Source: Brachypodius melanocephalos
Lineage: Eukaryota; Chordata; Aves; Passeriformes; Pycnonotidae
Direction: 5' to 3'
Assembly (NCBI GenBank): GCA_013398615.1
Contig: VZSR01003807.1
Span: forward strand, 6,881,404 to 6,945,403
Length of the DNA stretch: 64,000 nucleotides
The notes beneath the pieces were generated by a model, which worked only from the letters and a program-made list of their open reading frames with translations, did no database searches and was not told the origin of the DNA. The translations under genes were made by a program, and so were the position numbers. Below, one piece after another: positions 49,999 through 61,815 of this stretch (within the stretch, counting starts at the first letter, position 1; each line of letters opens with the position of its first letter).

Positions 49999-52900
49999 CT
50001 GTCCTAATTAAAAACTCAGGAGAGTCAGGAGAGTCTTCTAAGGGAAAACAGAGCTACCCTATGATCATCCAGAAAGGATAACGGGTTTTGCACAAACAGA
50101 CAAAGAGGTGGATGAGAAGATTGAAAATCTCAGAAATGAGGTATTTCCAAGACATGTTGGGTTTGGAGGGAGGAACAAAACACAGAGCTTTAGGAAGGAA
50201 GGAACACAAGTGATCCTTCCATATACTTAGTATTCCTTGCATATACATGAGTGCAGAAAAGTCAAGAATGTAAGCAGTTACAAAACCAATAAAGTTAAAT
50301 TTCTAGGAAAAAACCCACAGTATTTAGGATCAGGAAAGAGCTGGAAGGTTGGGTCAGTAGAACATTGTTTTCAGAGCAAGAAGGTATTTAGAAGCATCAC
50401 ATCAGGCTGTGATGTGATCTGTGAAATGGCTGATAACCACGGCAGCAATGACCACCACACAGCGTGTTCAGCTCTGTGTGAACCCAGATGTAAGAGCACT
50501 GCCCAGAGGAAACAGAGCAGGTCACGCAACCAATGCTTCATGCGTATCTAAGGAGGGCAGTGTATTGACCCTCACTGTATATATCACAAACATATTTCTT
50601 GAGATGGGCCCGTAATGAAGATCATGAAAATGGAAGAAGAGCTGATTTTGACACCAAGAAAACTTAAGATTATCAAGTGCTGAGCATTATTAAAAAAAAA
50701 AAAATACAAAAGACCCCCACAGTCTACACAAACTCTAAGAAGTTATCACAAAGTTCCTTTTCCTACAGCTCAAGCCTGTCACCTCTGCTACCTCCCCAAT
50801 ATAAAACTACAGACCAGCTCATTAATTCCCTCAGCTCTACTCTCAAAACAATAAACGTAAAACATTCAAAAGCAATAATAAATTGCAGCAACCCTTAAAG
50901 GTATTGCAGCTCCTTTCTTTTGTGTAACTTCTTCGTGTGTTAATATGCTCCAAACACTCTTAGTTTGTGGAATGGCAGAGGGCAGACATCCACAGAAGAA
51001 AACCTGCACAACTCTAAAGTTTTATTGTCAGGTAGCTCCACTGAAATAATCATCTGTACATATGAAAAGCATTATAGATACTGAAACTTGCTATTTAATA
51101 AGTGAATATGTGCACATACTTGTATATACACAGATAAAAACCCACAGAATATTGTTTCATTTCCTCATTTAGACTTTTAAAAAAATTTATCCTAAATTTC
51201 TACCAATTTTACCCTACATGTTTATTTTAATCAGGAAAGAGAGTATTGAAAAATCGAGACCACAAAGTATAGAAGATATCCCACTCTTATATCACTGCAC
51301 TATGTTTCTGAATATCCACAGTCGCAATTGGTGTTTCTTTCACAAGCATTCTAGATTAAATAAATGAAGCCACACGAGTGCTGTATGTCAAAATGCACAG
51401 AGCTGAGACAAACAGCTTTTCACTGAAGATTTTTGAAGTCATAAATTTCGGATAAAGGAAAAGGATATATGGGAATTCATTATATTCTTTACCCCATAAA
51501 CTTCAATTTAAAGAAAACTAAACACATAAAACAAGATTACAATTTTATAACTCTATCACATACTATAAATTAAATCTTTGGAACTCCTTCTGCTTTTCCT
51601 TATTCTGTCAGCTTATACCTGTAGACTGCAATACCCAACAATGCAGCTGTACAAATCCTCTGTCAGTATAGTGGCAGTGTATTTTGCAAATACTATTTTC
51701 CTAAAGCAGATGTTTTGAGTTCACGCTATGGTGGTAAATATCTCACAGTAAACCTCCTGTTGAGACTGCTCTTTTACACCTTACAAAGATTTTAACCCAC
51801 CAGCTACCATCCATGCACCTGAAATACCATCTTGGAAACGGCAGGATAGAAAAAAGCGTACCAAGTAACCTCATTATATGCATATGTACGAATAGCAAAG
51901 GCTACAGACAAGGAAACAGGGAAACAAAAAAACTGAGGCTGGTAAAATGCTGGGTAAGAGAAAAACAAAAAAATCCTAAACTCTTATTGCACCTTATTCC
52001 ACCTCTCCCCATAACTGAGGCTCAAACATGCTAAAAGCTCCTCTTCAGCAGCATACTCAATGATCAGCAGTCTTTGGGGATTTACTGTTCATTCAGCATG
52101 ATTTTGCAAAATTCTACTCCAAAGGCTATATCAAGGAGTTATGATTTCAGGACTGTGCACATACTGGGACACAGAACTCCTTTGGTGGGTGTTTTGATGG
52201 GTGATACAGATTAAGGTATCAGTTTGTATCAAAAGGTATAATTTCCCACATAAATAGGCTTATAAAAGCTGTTATTTGAATACATGAATATAAAAGGAGT
52301 TTTGTAGGGCACATCAGCAACAAGAATTAAATCTTTAGAGGATGGCATCTACAGGAGCATTTTCCAATTAGGATGCCCACTGTGATTCAAATATGAAAAT
52401 TTCAACTTCCATTTAGAGTTTTCTCAATGTTACACCTTTAAGTAAAACCTGCCAAATAAATCAGCTCATTGCCAGAACAAAAAGCCACATCTTCCTAAAC
52501 TGTTTTATCTGAGAACTGACAGTCATAGTTTAATTATCATGGAGCCCTATAAATTGTAACAACATGAGAGCTGAAATTGCAAAAAAGACTCCAAGATTTG
52601 AAATGACAAGCCAAGTCATATTAAAGTGTAAGTGGCAATATTCCGGAGGCATGATAGAAAAATTGATAAACACTGCTGACTCATAAAGAAGAAGCCAGTA
52701 TCTTCATCAAAACCCACTGAAGCAGCAAGTGTAAGAATTTGTACTAGATGGTTAGACCCTATCTAGTCAAGGGCATATTGGCTGCTGAAGCAAAAATAAA
52801 GCAACTGTAAAGCTGACTTCATGCTTTTCATCTTAATTCTCTTAATCTGCCTTGCCCTGGTGGCTCAGATTTGTTACTTTTGAGCAATTTATTTTAATAA

Positions 52901-55900
52901 CCTTCCAGAAACCATCTCAGCAACATTAACATGCAAGGGGTTATCATGAAAAAAATAATAGCATGCTTTATATATCTGCTCATTAAAACACAACGTTTAG
53001 GTGCTGGGGAAGTATGCCCAGAGCATTCTAGAATGATGCAGCATTTTGGAACAGAGGACAGCAGTAATAAACAATTCTATAGTAACAAAAAACATCCCTG
53101 AAGTAATTTATAAAGAAGGCACAAGCACTTCAAACAACAGCATTTCAGTTCACATCTGTTTTCCAGTCAACAGCGCTCATAATTAGTTATTGCTATGCTC
53201 ATGTCCACATTTTCATGTCCTCAGTGTATTTTAAGTTCTCCAGTAACTTAGTCAAATGAATATACAAGAGAAAATATGCAAAGGTGAAGAGTATATGACT
53301 TTCTCCAGCCCACTCAGTTTAATCTTAGCACAGTTGAGTTTTTATCTATCTGTATTCCTTCAGAGAAAGGAAACTGGATAAACTCTTCCTTTGTTTTTGT
53401 TTTGTTAAATGTTTCATTATATATATTCATAATGTCTATAAAATACACAAAAATATTGCTATACTGTTGTATTTTTTCACTTTAATATTTACAAAATGGT
53501 AATAAAAATAGGATGTATTTCAGAAATCTCATGTCAGACCTTTCATGAGGGGAAAACAAAATAAAAATATAACCATTAGAACAATTCAGCTAAAAGAGAT
53601 ACTAGAATGGAGAGAGGGAAATAGGGAGCCACTGGACACCTCTATCGGCTTTAAAGATTGATATTTATCACAAAAAGTCTCTTGTCCAAATCTGTAATGT
53701 GGCACTGAAGTCCACTGAAATGGACCATAGTTTTGGTCCACTATTCTTAGATATCTTTCAGAACCTCAATTTTAGTGCTTAAATTGTTTTGTTTCATTGA
53801 CACTGAAATACTATCCCCAAGTATGTATCACTCAGGACCTTATATAAACTTTTTTTCTGGCATTTTCCTATTTATACCTTTTTCCTCCTTTCTGAAACAC
53901 TCTTGTGTCTAGAGGGTATTTTACAGAACTTGACTAGGTTAAAAAACTATAGAGGTTAACATTTCTGTCAATTCTAGAAAATGTTGTTTGCATGCAATTT
54001 CTAACAAGCCTGTAGCAAATTGAGCTTTTCAACAATGTTTCCCTTTCCTTATGTGATTTGCAGTTATTTAAGGAGCAATTCATCGTGTTCCCTGGTTTGA
54101 TTCAATCACTTGTGATATGTGGTATGTCCCAGCAGTACTCCCTCCTGAGTTTTAGTAGCCAGTACATTGATATATTTGCATTAAAAAACCTATGCTTCCA
54201 AGTTATCAAAGGTTGCCGTTTCAACATCTGGTGTACAGCATGTAAGTGATGTGTAAAACATTGTTTATAAGGTTAGGAATAAATCTTTTATATTAGGAGT
54301 GATCTGTCCTTGTTTGGGGTGGGGGGAAAGCACAAATATAAAGAGGAAAGGGTCAAAGATTAAAACTAATTTTCATTAACTTTTCAAAAGCAGATAGGAT
54401 TTTATTGGTTTATTTACTTTTGTCAAACCTCTTGTCCTTGAAGTAAAAGCAGGGCAGCTAAACAAGTACTAAGTTTATTTAACATTTTCAGAGTGCTCTG
54501 ACCCATTAAATACAAATTATCTAGTTCTTTCAAAGGTGCCTCAGTCAGTTGGTTCCTATCTACATGGATAACCAGCATACAGAATCATCTTTTAATGGTC
54601 TTACATTCAGCTTGATTTCCTAATGCATTCAGGGTCAAATCAGTCATAACCTTTTCTCCAGTCTCTCAGTCTCAGATCATCAGATCAGATTGGCTCTTCC
54701 TCCTACTTTTTATCAGTCACTGGAGTCAAGCCTCAGGGTATTATTTCCATTTGTGCAGCTTTAGAGCCTCAGTGGAGGTTTGGAGGATATACAGAAGATG
54801 CTGTCCTGGTCTTCCCTCTTATTTTCTTTCTTATTGTTAAGGATGCCTCTTTCAGCGCTTTTAGCAAATGCACTAGCCTCAAATTCTGTTTGAATTTCTG
54901 CCGTTAACTCTGTGGTGCTGATACATCTCATGAGCACTGATGGGGATAGACTGATAAGGAACTAAAAAAGACTTCAACAACCTACAGGCCTGAAAAGGGC
55001 TACATCCTAATCAGAATTCCTAAGGCATGACAAAAAAATACTTCATAACTTGAGTGCTTAAATTGGGACTTTTTCCTTCAGGTGAAAAAAACAGCATAAA
55101 ATCAGCTGTAACAATTGCATTTTAATATCTTTTACTGCTGCATCCAAGCTACAAAAGCACACATCCTAAAGAATGACTTTTTTCCCTGACTGCACAATAA
55201 ATAAGTGAGATGGATGTGTATGGAAAAAAACCCAGTTATTATTTTGACCTTGTTGCCTCTTTGCTGCTAATCATGATTAATTATTCTGAATGGTGATTCT
55301 CTTTGAGAAATAATGCACATGCACAATGCAGCATGACACAGCCCTTTCACAAGATCAGTAGTTTTCATATAATAAAAGAGACTGCTGCAGCTTAGACTGT
55401 GCTTCCATAGCTCACGTTGTACAGGAAGAAACTACAAACTCAGGACTAGGAATGATGTAATAGTAATAACACTTCTCAAAGATGTCACAAGTCAAAGCTC
55501 TAAACAATTCCATGATGAAAGGAAAGAATAATTTTATTATCAGTTCAAATGTGTTTTGGTATTTTCTTCTCCAAATGGATTTTTAATGTAACCCTTTATC
55601 TTTCCTCACATTTTGTTCTTTTCTGCTGGTTCTATGGACATAAAGGGGTTTCAAAGTTAAAAGCATTTCCACATCACTTCAAAACAGGGACATCACTGGA
55701 AAGGTGTTTTTAACCAGGGCTTTTGTCAGTGCTTTAGTGTAACACTTGCAGCAAATTACCAGTATCTTACTATGGAAGGTGATTTAATGAACATTACTTC
55801 AGGACATTTTTGTACACATCTGCATAGAGTTTCTTTGAACATAGTGAACTGAATTAAATGCTGTAGGATGCATCCCTTGATAGCCCTGATCAAAGACTGA

Positions 55901-56328
55901 GTCTAGTTTCCATGCTATGCCTTCTCCAGTTTTAACCTGCATATAATCAGTATTCAGCAGCCAAAAGCAAGGCTTTCAAAGTAAGAAAAGCTGTTTTCAC
56001 AGAATAGCACGGAAGAACTAAAAAGAGTTTATACAACTTACACTGATGCTGCTGACTTTAATTCCCCAAACTAGTTGATTATATACTCAAGAGTATCCAC
56101 AAAAGTAACAAGAAACTTTCTTATGTCAGCTTAAGGAACAAGAAATAATTACTTTAGTGGTCATAAAACTGAACTAATAATGCAGAGGACTACTATATCC
56201 TATAAGATTAAGGGGGCTGATGTGTTGAATTAATTAATAACATTAACTTCCTTTCCCCTCTCCCCAAGTATGTTTAGAGAGGAATCTTGTCTTCAAAAGC
56301 ATTGCAATGGAATTTTGCACAGGGAATA
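49999..56328. other. Unique AT-rich noncoding DNA
   Basis: No gene or transposon was recognised. It contains a 23-nt hairpin at 50396-50418 and a 15-nt poly(A) run near 50691. All frames are short. Confidence 0.6.
50396..50418. repeat. Perfect 9-bp stem, 5-nt loop inverted repeat
   Basis: ATCACATCA (50396-50404) and TGATGTGAT (50410-50418) are exact reverse complements around GGCTG. No T-run follows and the setting is eukaryotic, so it is not a terminator. It could be a dimeric protein-binding site or chance. Confidence 0.6.
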
Positions 56329-56600
56329 ACAGAATCGTAGAGTGATTTGGGTTGGAAGGGATCTTAAAGTTCATCTAACTCCAAACTCCCTGCCATATCC
56401 AGGAACACCTTCCACTAGGCCAGGTTGCTCAGAGCCCCATCCAACCTGTCCTTGAACATCCATCATTTCTCTGGGAGACCTGTTCACAGTAAAGCATTTC
56501 TTCTGAACAGCTAATCTAAACCTACTCTCTTTCCCTTTAAAATCACTCCTCCTTGTCCTAGCACTACATGCCCTTGTGAAAAGTCACTCTCCAGATATTG
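56329..56600 (-). mobile_element. CR1 LINE 3'-end fragment
   Basis: The reverse complement of a typical bird CR1 tail. Plus-strand landmarks are AACAGAATCGTAGAGTGATT, GGGTTGGAAGGGATCTTAAA, AACACCTTCCACTAGGCCAG, GGTTGCTCAGAGCCCCATCC, AGTAAAGCATTTCTTCTGAA, AACCTACTCTCTTTCCCTTT and CTACATGCCCTTGTG. Similarity ends around the CTCTCCAGATA block near 56600. A small internal deletion seems to have removed part of the segment between the CATCC block and CTCTGGGAGACCTGTTC. It is 5'-truncated and inactive. It keeps the family words better than the other CR1 copies here. Confidence 0.93.
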
Positions 56601-58995
56601 CATTGAATGTAGCATGCAACAGCAAGAAATCACCTTACTGAGTAAATCCTAACAGCTGCCTTTGTGTCTACTTATTTTGCATCTGAATTCTGCACTTGGA
56701 AGCTTCTTAAAGTAAACTAAATTTACAAAAATACCATTTACTCTGGCATCCCTTCTCTTTCCCAGGAGAGGAGAGTTCTGTTCATAGGGTATTTGCATCT
56801 CTCTTTTTATCCAGATTTTCCTCTCTGCTATCATCTGCCATTAAATCTTACATAAAGCTATAAAACAACATTCAATGTATGAGACAATGAGAAAATTTTC
56901 AAAGTTACAGAGTGAGCTGAAAAGTTGCAATTTTCCATCCTTTCCACACTTTCAGAGTGCCTACAGTGACAGCATGGTCAAAATCTTAGGTAGCTGCATG
57001 CCAAGAGTCTACATCTTTATGGAGACTCTTCCCTCCCCATTGAGTTTCAGGACTCTCCTTGCCAATCAGTAGCATTCAGATGCAGGTGACTCCAAAATTC
57101 TGCCAGGCATTCACTGCATCTTTAGGCAGCCCACACCTTAGAAATTTTTTTCCTAATTGCTAAAGGTAGCTTTTTAAAGGGGCATAGATGTGCTAAGTAT
57201 CAAAGGATGACCTCTAAAATACACAATCCTTCTGGATGTAAGTTTCAATCACATTGACTTAACCTACATCCAATGTAATCAATATCCAGTTTTTAGAAGC
57301 TGTCTAAAATTCAGCAGTTTATTCTGCAAATCACTTAAAACCAGTTTCAGTTCTCATATACAACAAATTCACTTCAGTTATAGTACAGCTGTACTTCTAA
57401 ATCTATCAAATGTGAAACCCATGGAAATGTAAAGGGTTTGGAAACACATTTCTAGCTAGCCTTAGTTCTGTTGATTATGTTTCCATTTCTTTTTCACTGA
57501 ACACCAGCCTCCTGAACAACATGTAAAAAGATGTAAATAACTTAAGAATACCTTGCTTCTCTGGCTGAAACTTTTCTCTAAGTAATACCCATTGTTTTCA
57601 CATTACATTGATGCAAGTGCCACCTGCTTTGAAGGTACCCAGAGACTGCCTAAATTAGAGGACAAATAAATATTTGCATTTCAAAATTGATCCACATTTT
57701 TTAAGAACAGATTTATACACTTCATACAGCATAGGCAAATTAATGCAGGTATGTCATGAAGACTTCGGACCACCTTGAAAGAAACATGATTCCCAACTGC
57801 TTAATCTGTGTAAAAGAACAGAGTTTTTATTGGCCGGTTAGAATTTCTTTGAAATTCTAAATATCTGTGTGAAAAACTGCCTACAAGAAGCACAATTAGG
57901 AAATCTGCTGTACAAAGTCACTCAGTCAGGGCACAAGCGTCTACAAATTTTATTCCATCAGAAACTAAAGAAACCTTACATCCACCTCTCTATCTCTCCC
58001 TTCAAATGAAGTATCTCTTTACTCACATTTTCTTTGCAAGGTGACGAGATGGAATTACAATAGAATTTAACGAAAATAATTTACATTAACCAGAGAAACA
58101 AACAAACAAAATTTGAGGTACTCCTGTTGAAAAGACATAAAAATGCACAAAAATCAGAAGACAAAAGTATTTCTTCCCGCAGCAGCTCCTTTCTGCCACT
58201 TGTTTAGCACTGCAAATCTCAGTAACAAAACTGCCTATCTCCACAGGACAGGAAAAGTGACAGAGATCAAAAGCATCCTACTTCTTATTTTTCTGACTTC
58301 TGTGGATTTACATTTTTGTTCATATCCTAATGTTTTCCATAAAAATTAATGCAGCTTTTGTAAAATAAGTCAGGAAGAGAGAGGGAAAGATACGAGGAGC
58401 AATTCAATCCAAACAGAAATAATCCTGCCTTAATTCACGTTATCACATTTTTGTGCACCACTTAATATAAGTAGATTTTGCAATACTGAAAAAAATGTAC
58501 TTATTTTACACAATTTGAGAGAATAAACAGTACTACATCCATTTTTGTGGCACAAATATTCAGACAACCAATTTAGTTAACATTTGTCAATTCCCCAATT
58601 GTTAGGACTCATCTGACATAAAAGGTCTCCTTACATAACCTCAGCTCAAGCATTAGAAAATGCAATCCCCCAAAGCATTAGTCGCTTCCAAAAATTTAGG
58701 TCAGAGAAGATTTCTACCCTTCAACATCAAAACGCTATTTCCCTGAAAACTCACAGGGATTATATTCCATTTCATTGAAAAGTTCTACTGAATACAACAG
58801 AAAGCAAAGTGCAATCATCAAACTTTTGCCAAGGCCTCATGCCTACACATCAGAGAAAAAGCTCAAAGAGTGAATCTGGAAGGATGAGACCTCTCAGGTG
58901 ATGTGCGTGAAGTAAGGGACAGTATCCTGCTGATTTTTGTCAAGTAGATTCCACAAGTACTTTTTTAAATTGCAGCGTATCTCCTCTCCACTTAC

Positions 58996-59055
58996 CATCT
59001 TAGAAAAGCTACAGCAGATTTGATGGTGGCCTGAAGTATGGTTTCTAAGACAGTA
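58996..59055 (-). other. Exon-like 60-nt unit with strong splice sites
   Basis: On the minus strand a pyrimidine-rich stretch ending ATTCATATGCATTTCTAG makes a good acceptor (AG at 59057-59056). Sixty nucleotides later, AAGATG|GTAAGTGGAG makes a strong donor (GT at 58995-58994). Two frames are open across the 60 nt, and one reads TVLETILQATIKSAVAFLR, which has the look of an amphipathic helix. I do not recognise it. It does not join in frame with the 50-nt unit at 42989-43038 in that unit's open frame. Acceptor/donor pairs of this quality also arise by chance in tens of kilobases, so this may be a pseudoexon. Confidence 0.25.
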
Positions 59056-60421
59056 CTAGAAATGCATATGAATAAAAGCAAAAACACCCTTCCCAGCCTT
59101 TATCCATCATTCGATGGATTACACACATTATACTCACTCACACGTAAGCGACCCCTGTCTGTTAAACCTCCCTTCTAAATTAAATGAAAGGGGGTGAAAA
59201 AGATAAATTTTAATTATCACTTTTAAAATATGTAAGTTAGAGGTAAATCCATAGAACTCATAGCAGGTGATGTTGCTGCCTGCTCCTGCTAGTAATGTAC
59301 AATTGGCAGATCACATCATTAAAGGAAGGAACCAAAACTCACCACACAAAAAAAATCCAAACCAGCAGGCTGCTAACTCTCTTTTTGTCAGGAAAGCAAG
59401 TGGCTGTAACCAACAGTACAAATCAAAGGCACTAGTAAAGTAAGAACAAATCCACTTTTTTCTTTTGTTTATGCCAGTTCCAACTGTATCATAAATTGTG
59501 ACAAAAGTCTCATCATTTTTTCAGCTGAATTCTGTACTCGCATAATCTGTCATCTTTTTAATATAGAAGCTTTATTTCAACAAAACCCCACCACTTGGAA
59601 TTCTGTAGCCTTCAGCCTTATTTCTCCCTCTACAGTATATAAAGTTAATTTAAACAGGTGAGAGGAAGTGTGGAAACATCATGGTTGCCTCCTTGAAAAA
59701 ATCTGTTCCCTCACTAGCAGTTTTCTGCTTCCCTACTAAAAAATAAGACCCAGAAAAGGGTTTTGAATATCTAGGTTTTAGTGTAGATTTCAAAATCCTT
59801 TGTTAGGACTTCAGCTGAGACTTTTGCCACCAGACAGAAATTTCACTCTCTCTCTGTCAATCTGTTTCTAGCTGCAAAAGATCAGCAGAGACTAGATGAA
59901 GACTAGTCTGCCTAGTTACATAATTACTTAAGGGAAATTACATTATATAGACAACTGACAAAAAAGGAAGCCTGAAAAACATGACTGAAAACCCCAAATA
60001 ATATTAATTTTAAAGCCTCTCTCTAGAGATGCACTTGCATAATCATAAAATGTAAAAATTTAAAAAATAGTGTCAGTAGATTAAAACTGAGTTTTTAAAA
60101 AGCATTTCCACACCAGAGATACCAGAGTATTTAACTATATCTTCAATACTTCTGCTGCAATAACCACCCAAGTAAGATGTGCTTCCTCACACAGTTTGTC
60201 ATGCACACAGAAATCAGCTGTGGAGATTACAACTTTTCCTTGTAAATCTTAGTTAGAGGAGCCAGAAGTGTGATATTAAGAATCTTTTCTTTTTAATAAC
60301 TACTGAGGGATAAAAATAAAGTCTGCAGATTAATATGCCATCAGAAAATGAATGTGCTTAAAAAAATTATGTGTAAAATGGACACTACAATATACATACT
60401 ATAAATGTATATCTGTCTTTC

Positions 60422-60462
60422 TGTGTGTGTATATATATATATATGTGCATATATGTATGTGT
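60422..60462 (+). repeat. TG/TA dinucleotide microsatellite
   Basis: A short TG run passes into TA repeats and then mixed TGCA/TATG words. It is a compound dinucleotide microsatellite and gives the Tyr/Ile/His-rich spurious frame on the minus strand. Confidence 0.9.
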
Positions 60463-61760
60463 AACAGAATTGTGAGTCTGTGAGAAACTCCCGATGAAGT
60501 TCACACAATTTGAAAATCGACCTTTCTTTGTCTGGTACTAGCACCATTGCATATTATTTCCTGAACCTGATGAATTTTTCTTCTACCCTTGTACCACTTG
60601 AATTGAGGCATCTTATCAGTGGGTCACTAAATTCCAGGCTTGCTTTTAATTTCCACTTGTTCCAATCAGTTAACTGTGAGTAAAAAGAACAGCTTCTATT
60701 TAACATGGAATTCTCATTTTCTGCCTCATTGAATTTTTATTTGCATAAAGTCAGAAATTCACCTAAATAACCAAATTATCCTACCCAGTCACAGAATCGC
60801 ACATCTGAATAAATTAAGAGCAAATTGAGGTATTTGTCTACTCCTATTCTCCTTTGGTCTTTAATTTTTAAGAAGAAAACAATTATCTTCTGGGTGCTGT
60901 TTTTTTTTTTTTCCTAAGACTTAAAATATATTAGTATCAGACTGCTCTTTATTCACACAATTTACTGGCACTATATACAGCTTCTACATCTGTATTGTGA
61001 TGTTGAAGATGAAAGCCAGCCCAGAATTTACAGATGATGCCCTAGGAGGTGACATACACCATTAATAAGTACTGGTCCCTGTAGCTCTCATGTAGTGTAT
61101 GACACAACACTGCATCCAAACATTAACAGCTCTTGTTTGTACAGTGGAATTATTTTGATGAAAACTTTATGTGCTGTTTTTCTTTTTTTTTTAAAGACAT
61201 AAGTAAGTTTTACTGTAGACATGACACAACATTAATTGTTTTTAGAATTAAAACATGCCTGAAGGAAAGGAATGCTTTGAACTTTATTCATGTTTCTGTC
61301 AAAACCTGCTTAAATTTAGTCTTTGGGATGGTAGCATCTGAAATAATAACATCACATAAATTCAATGTCTATGTGAGAACTAATACTAAAGTTTCCTGAA
61401 AAAAAAGTCAGAGAGCACTTCATCCTCTCAGACAAAAAGTTCTCCTCTAATTTTGGTATACTGTGGCTAATTATACTGCATTGAGAACAATTTCCTTATG
61501 TAAACACGTTGAGGCATACAGCCTGAACTCCAGTCTACCTTCATATTACATATAAATGGAAAACTTTATGTGGTAGAAGAGTATAGGTAATTCATGGTTT
61601 GTGCTCCATTTTCCCCTTTAATGATTTTAGAACACTTAACTGTGGACATATCTTGTCTGTTTGTCCAACGTATACATAACAGACTGCTTGCTTTATTAAA
61701 AAGGGTTTTTTCTGTCTTCTAGGAGATTTTTATCTCCACACCACAGCCTTTCTTTTACAA

Positions 61761-61815
61761 TAAAAAGCACAAAAAACCCCAAATCAAACCAAACCAAAAA
61801 AACCCCAAACCAAAT
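61761..61815 (+). repeat. A-rich tract with CC/CCCC punctuation
   Basis: A-runs are separated by CC or CCCC (AAAAAACCCC, AAACCAAACC, AAAAAAACCCC). On the minus strand this gives two G4 runs and several GG pairs in T, so a weak two-tier G-quadruplex is conceivable. No mobile element body was identified. Confidence 0.75.
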
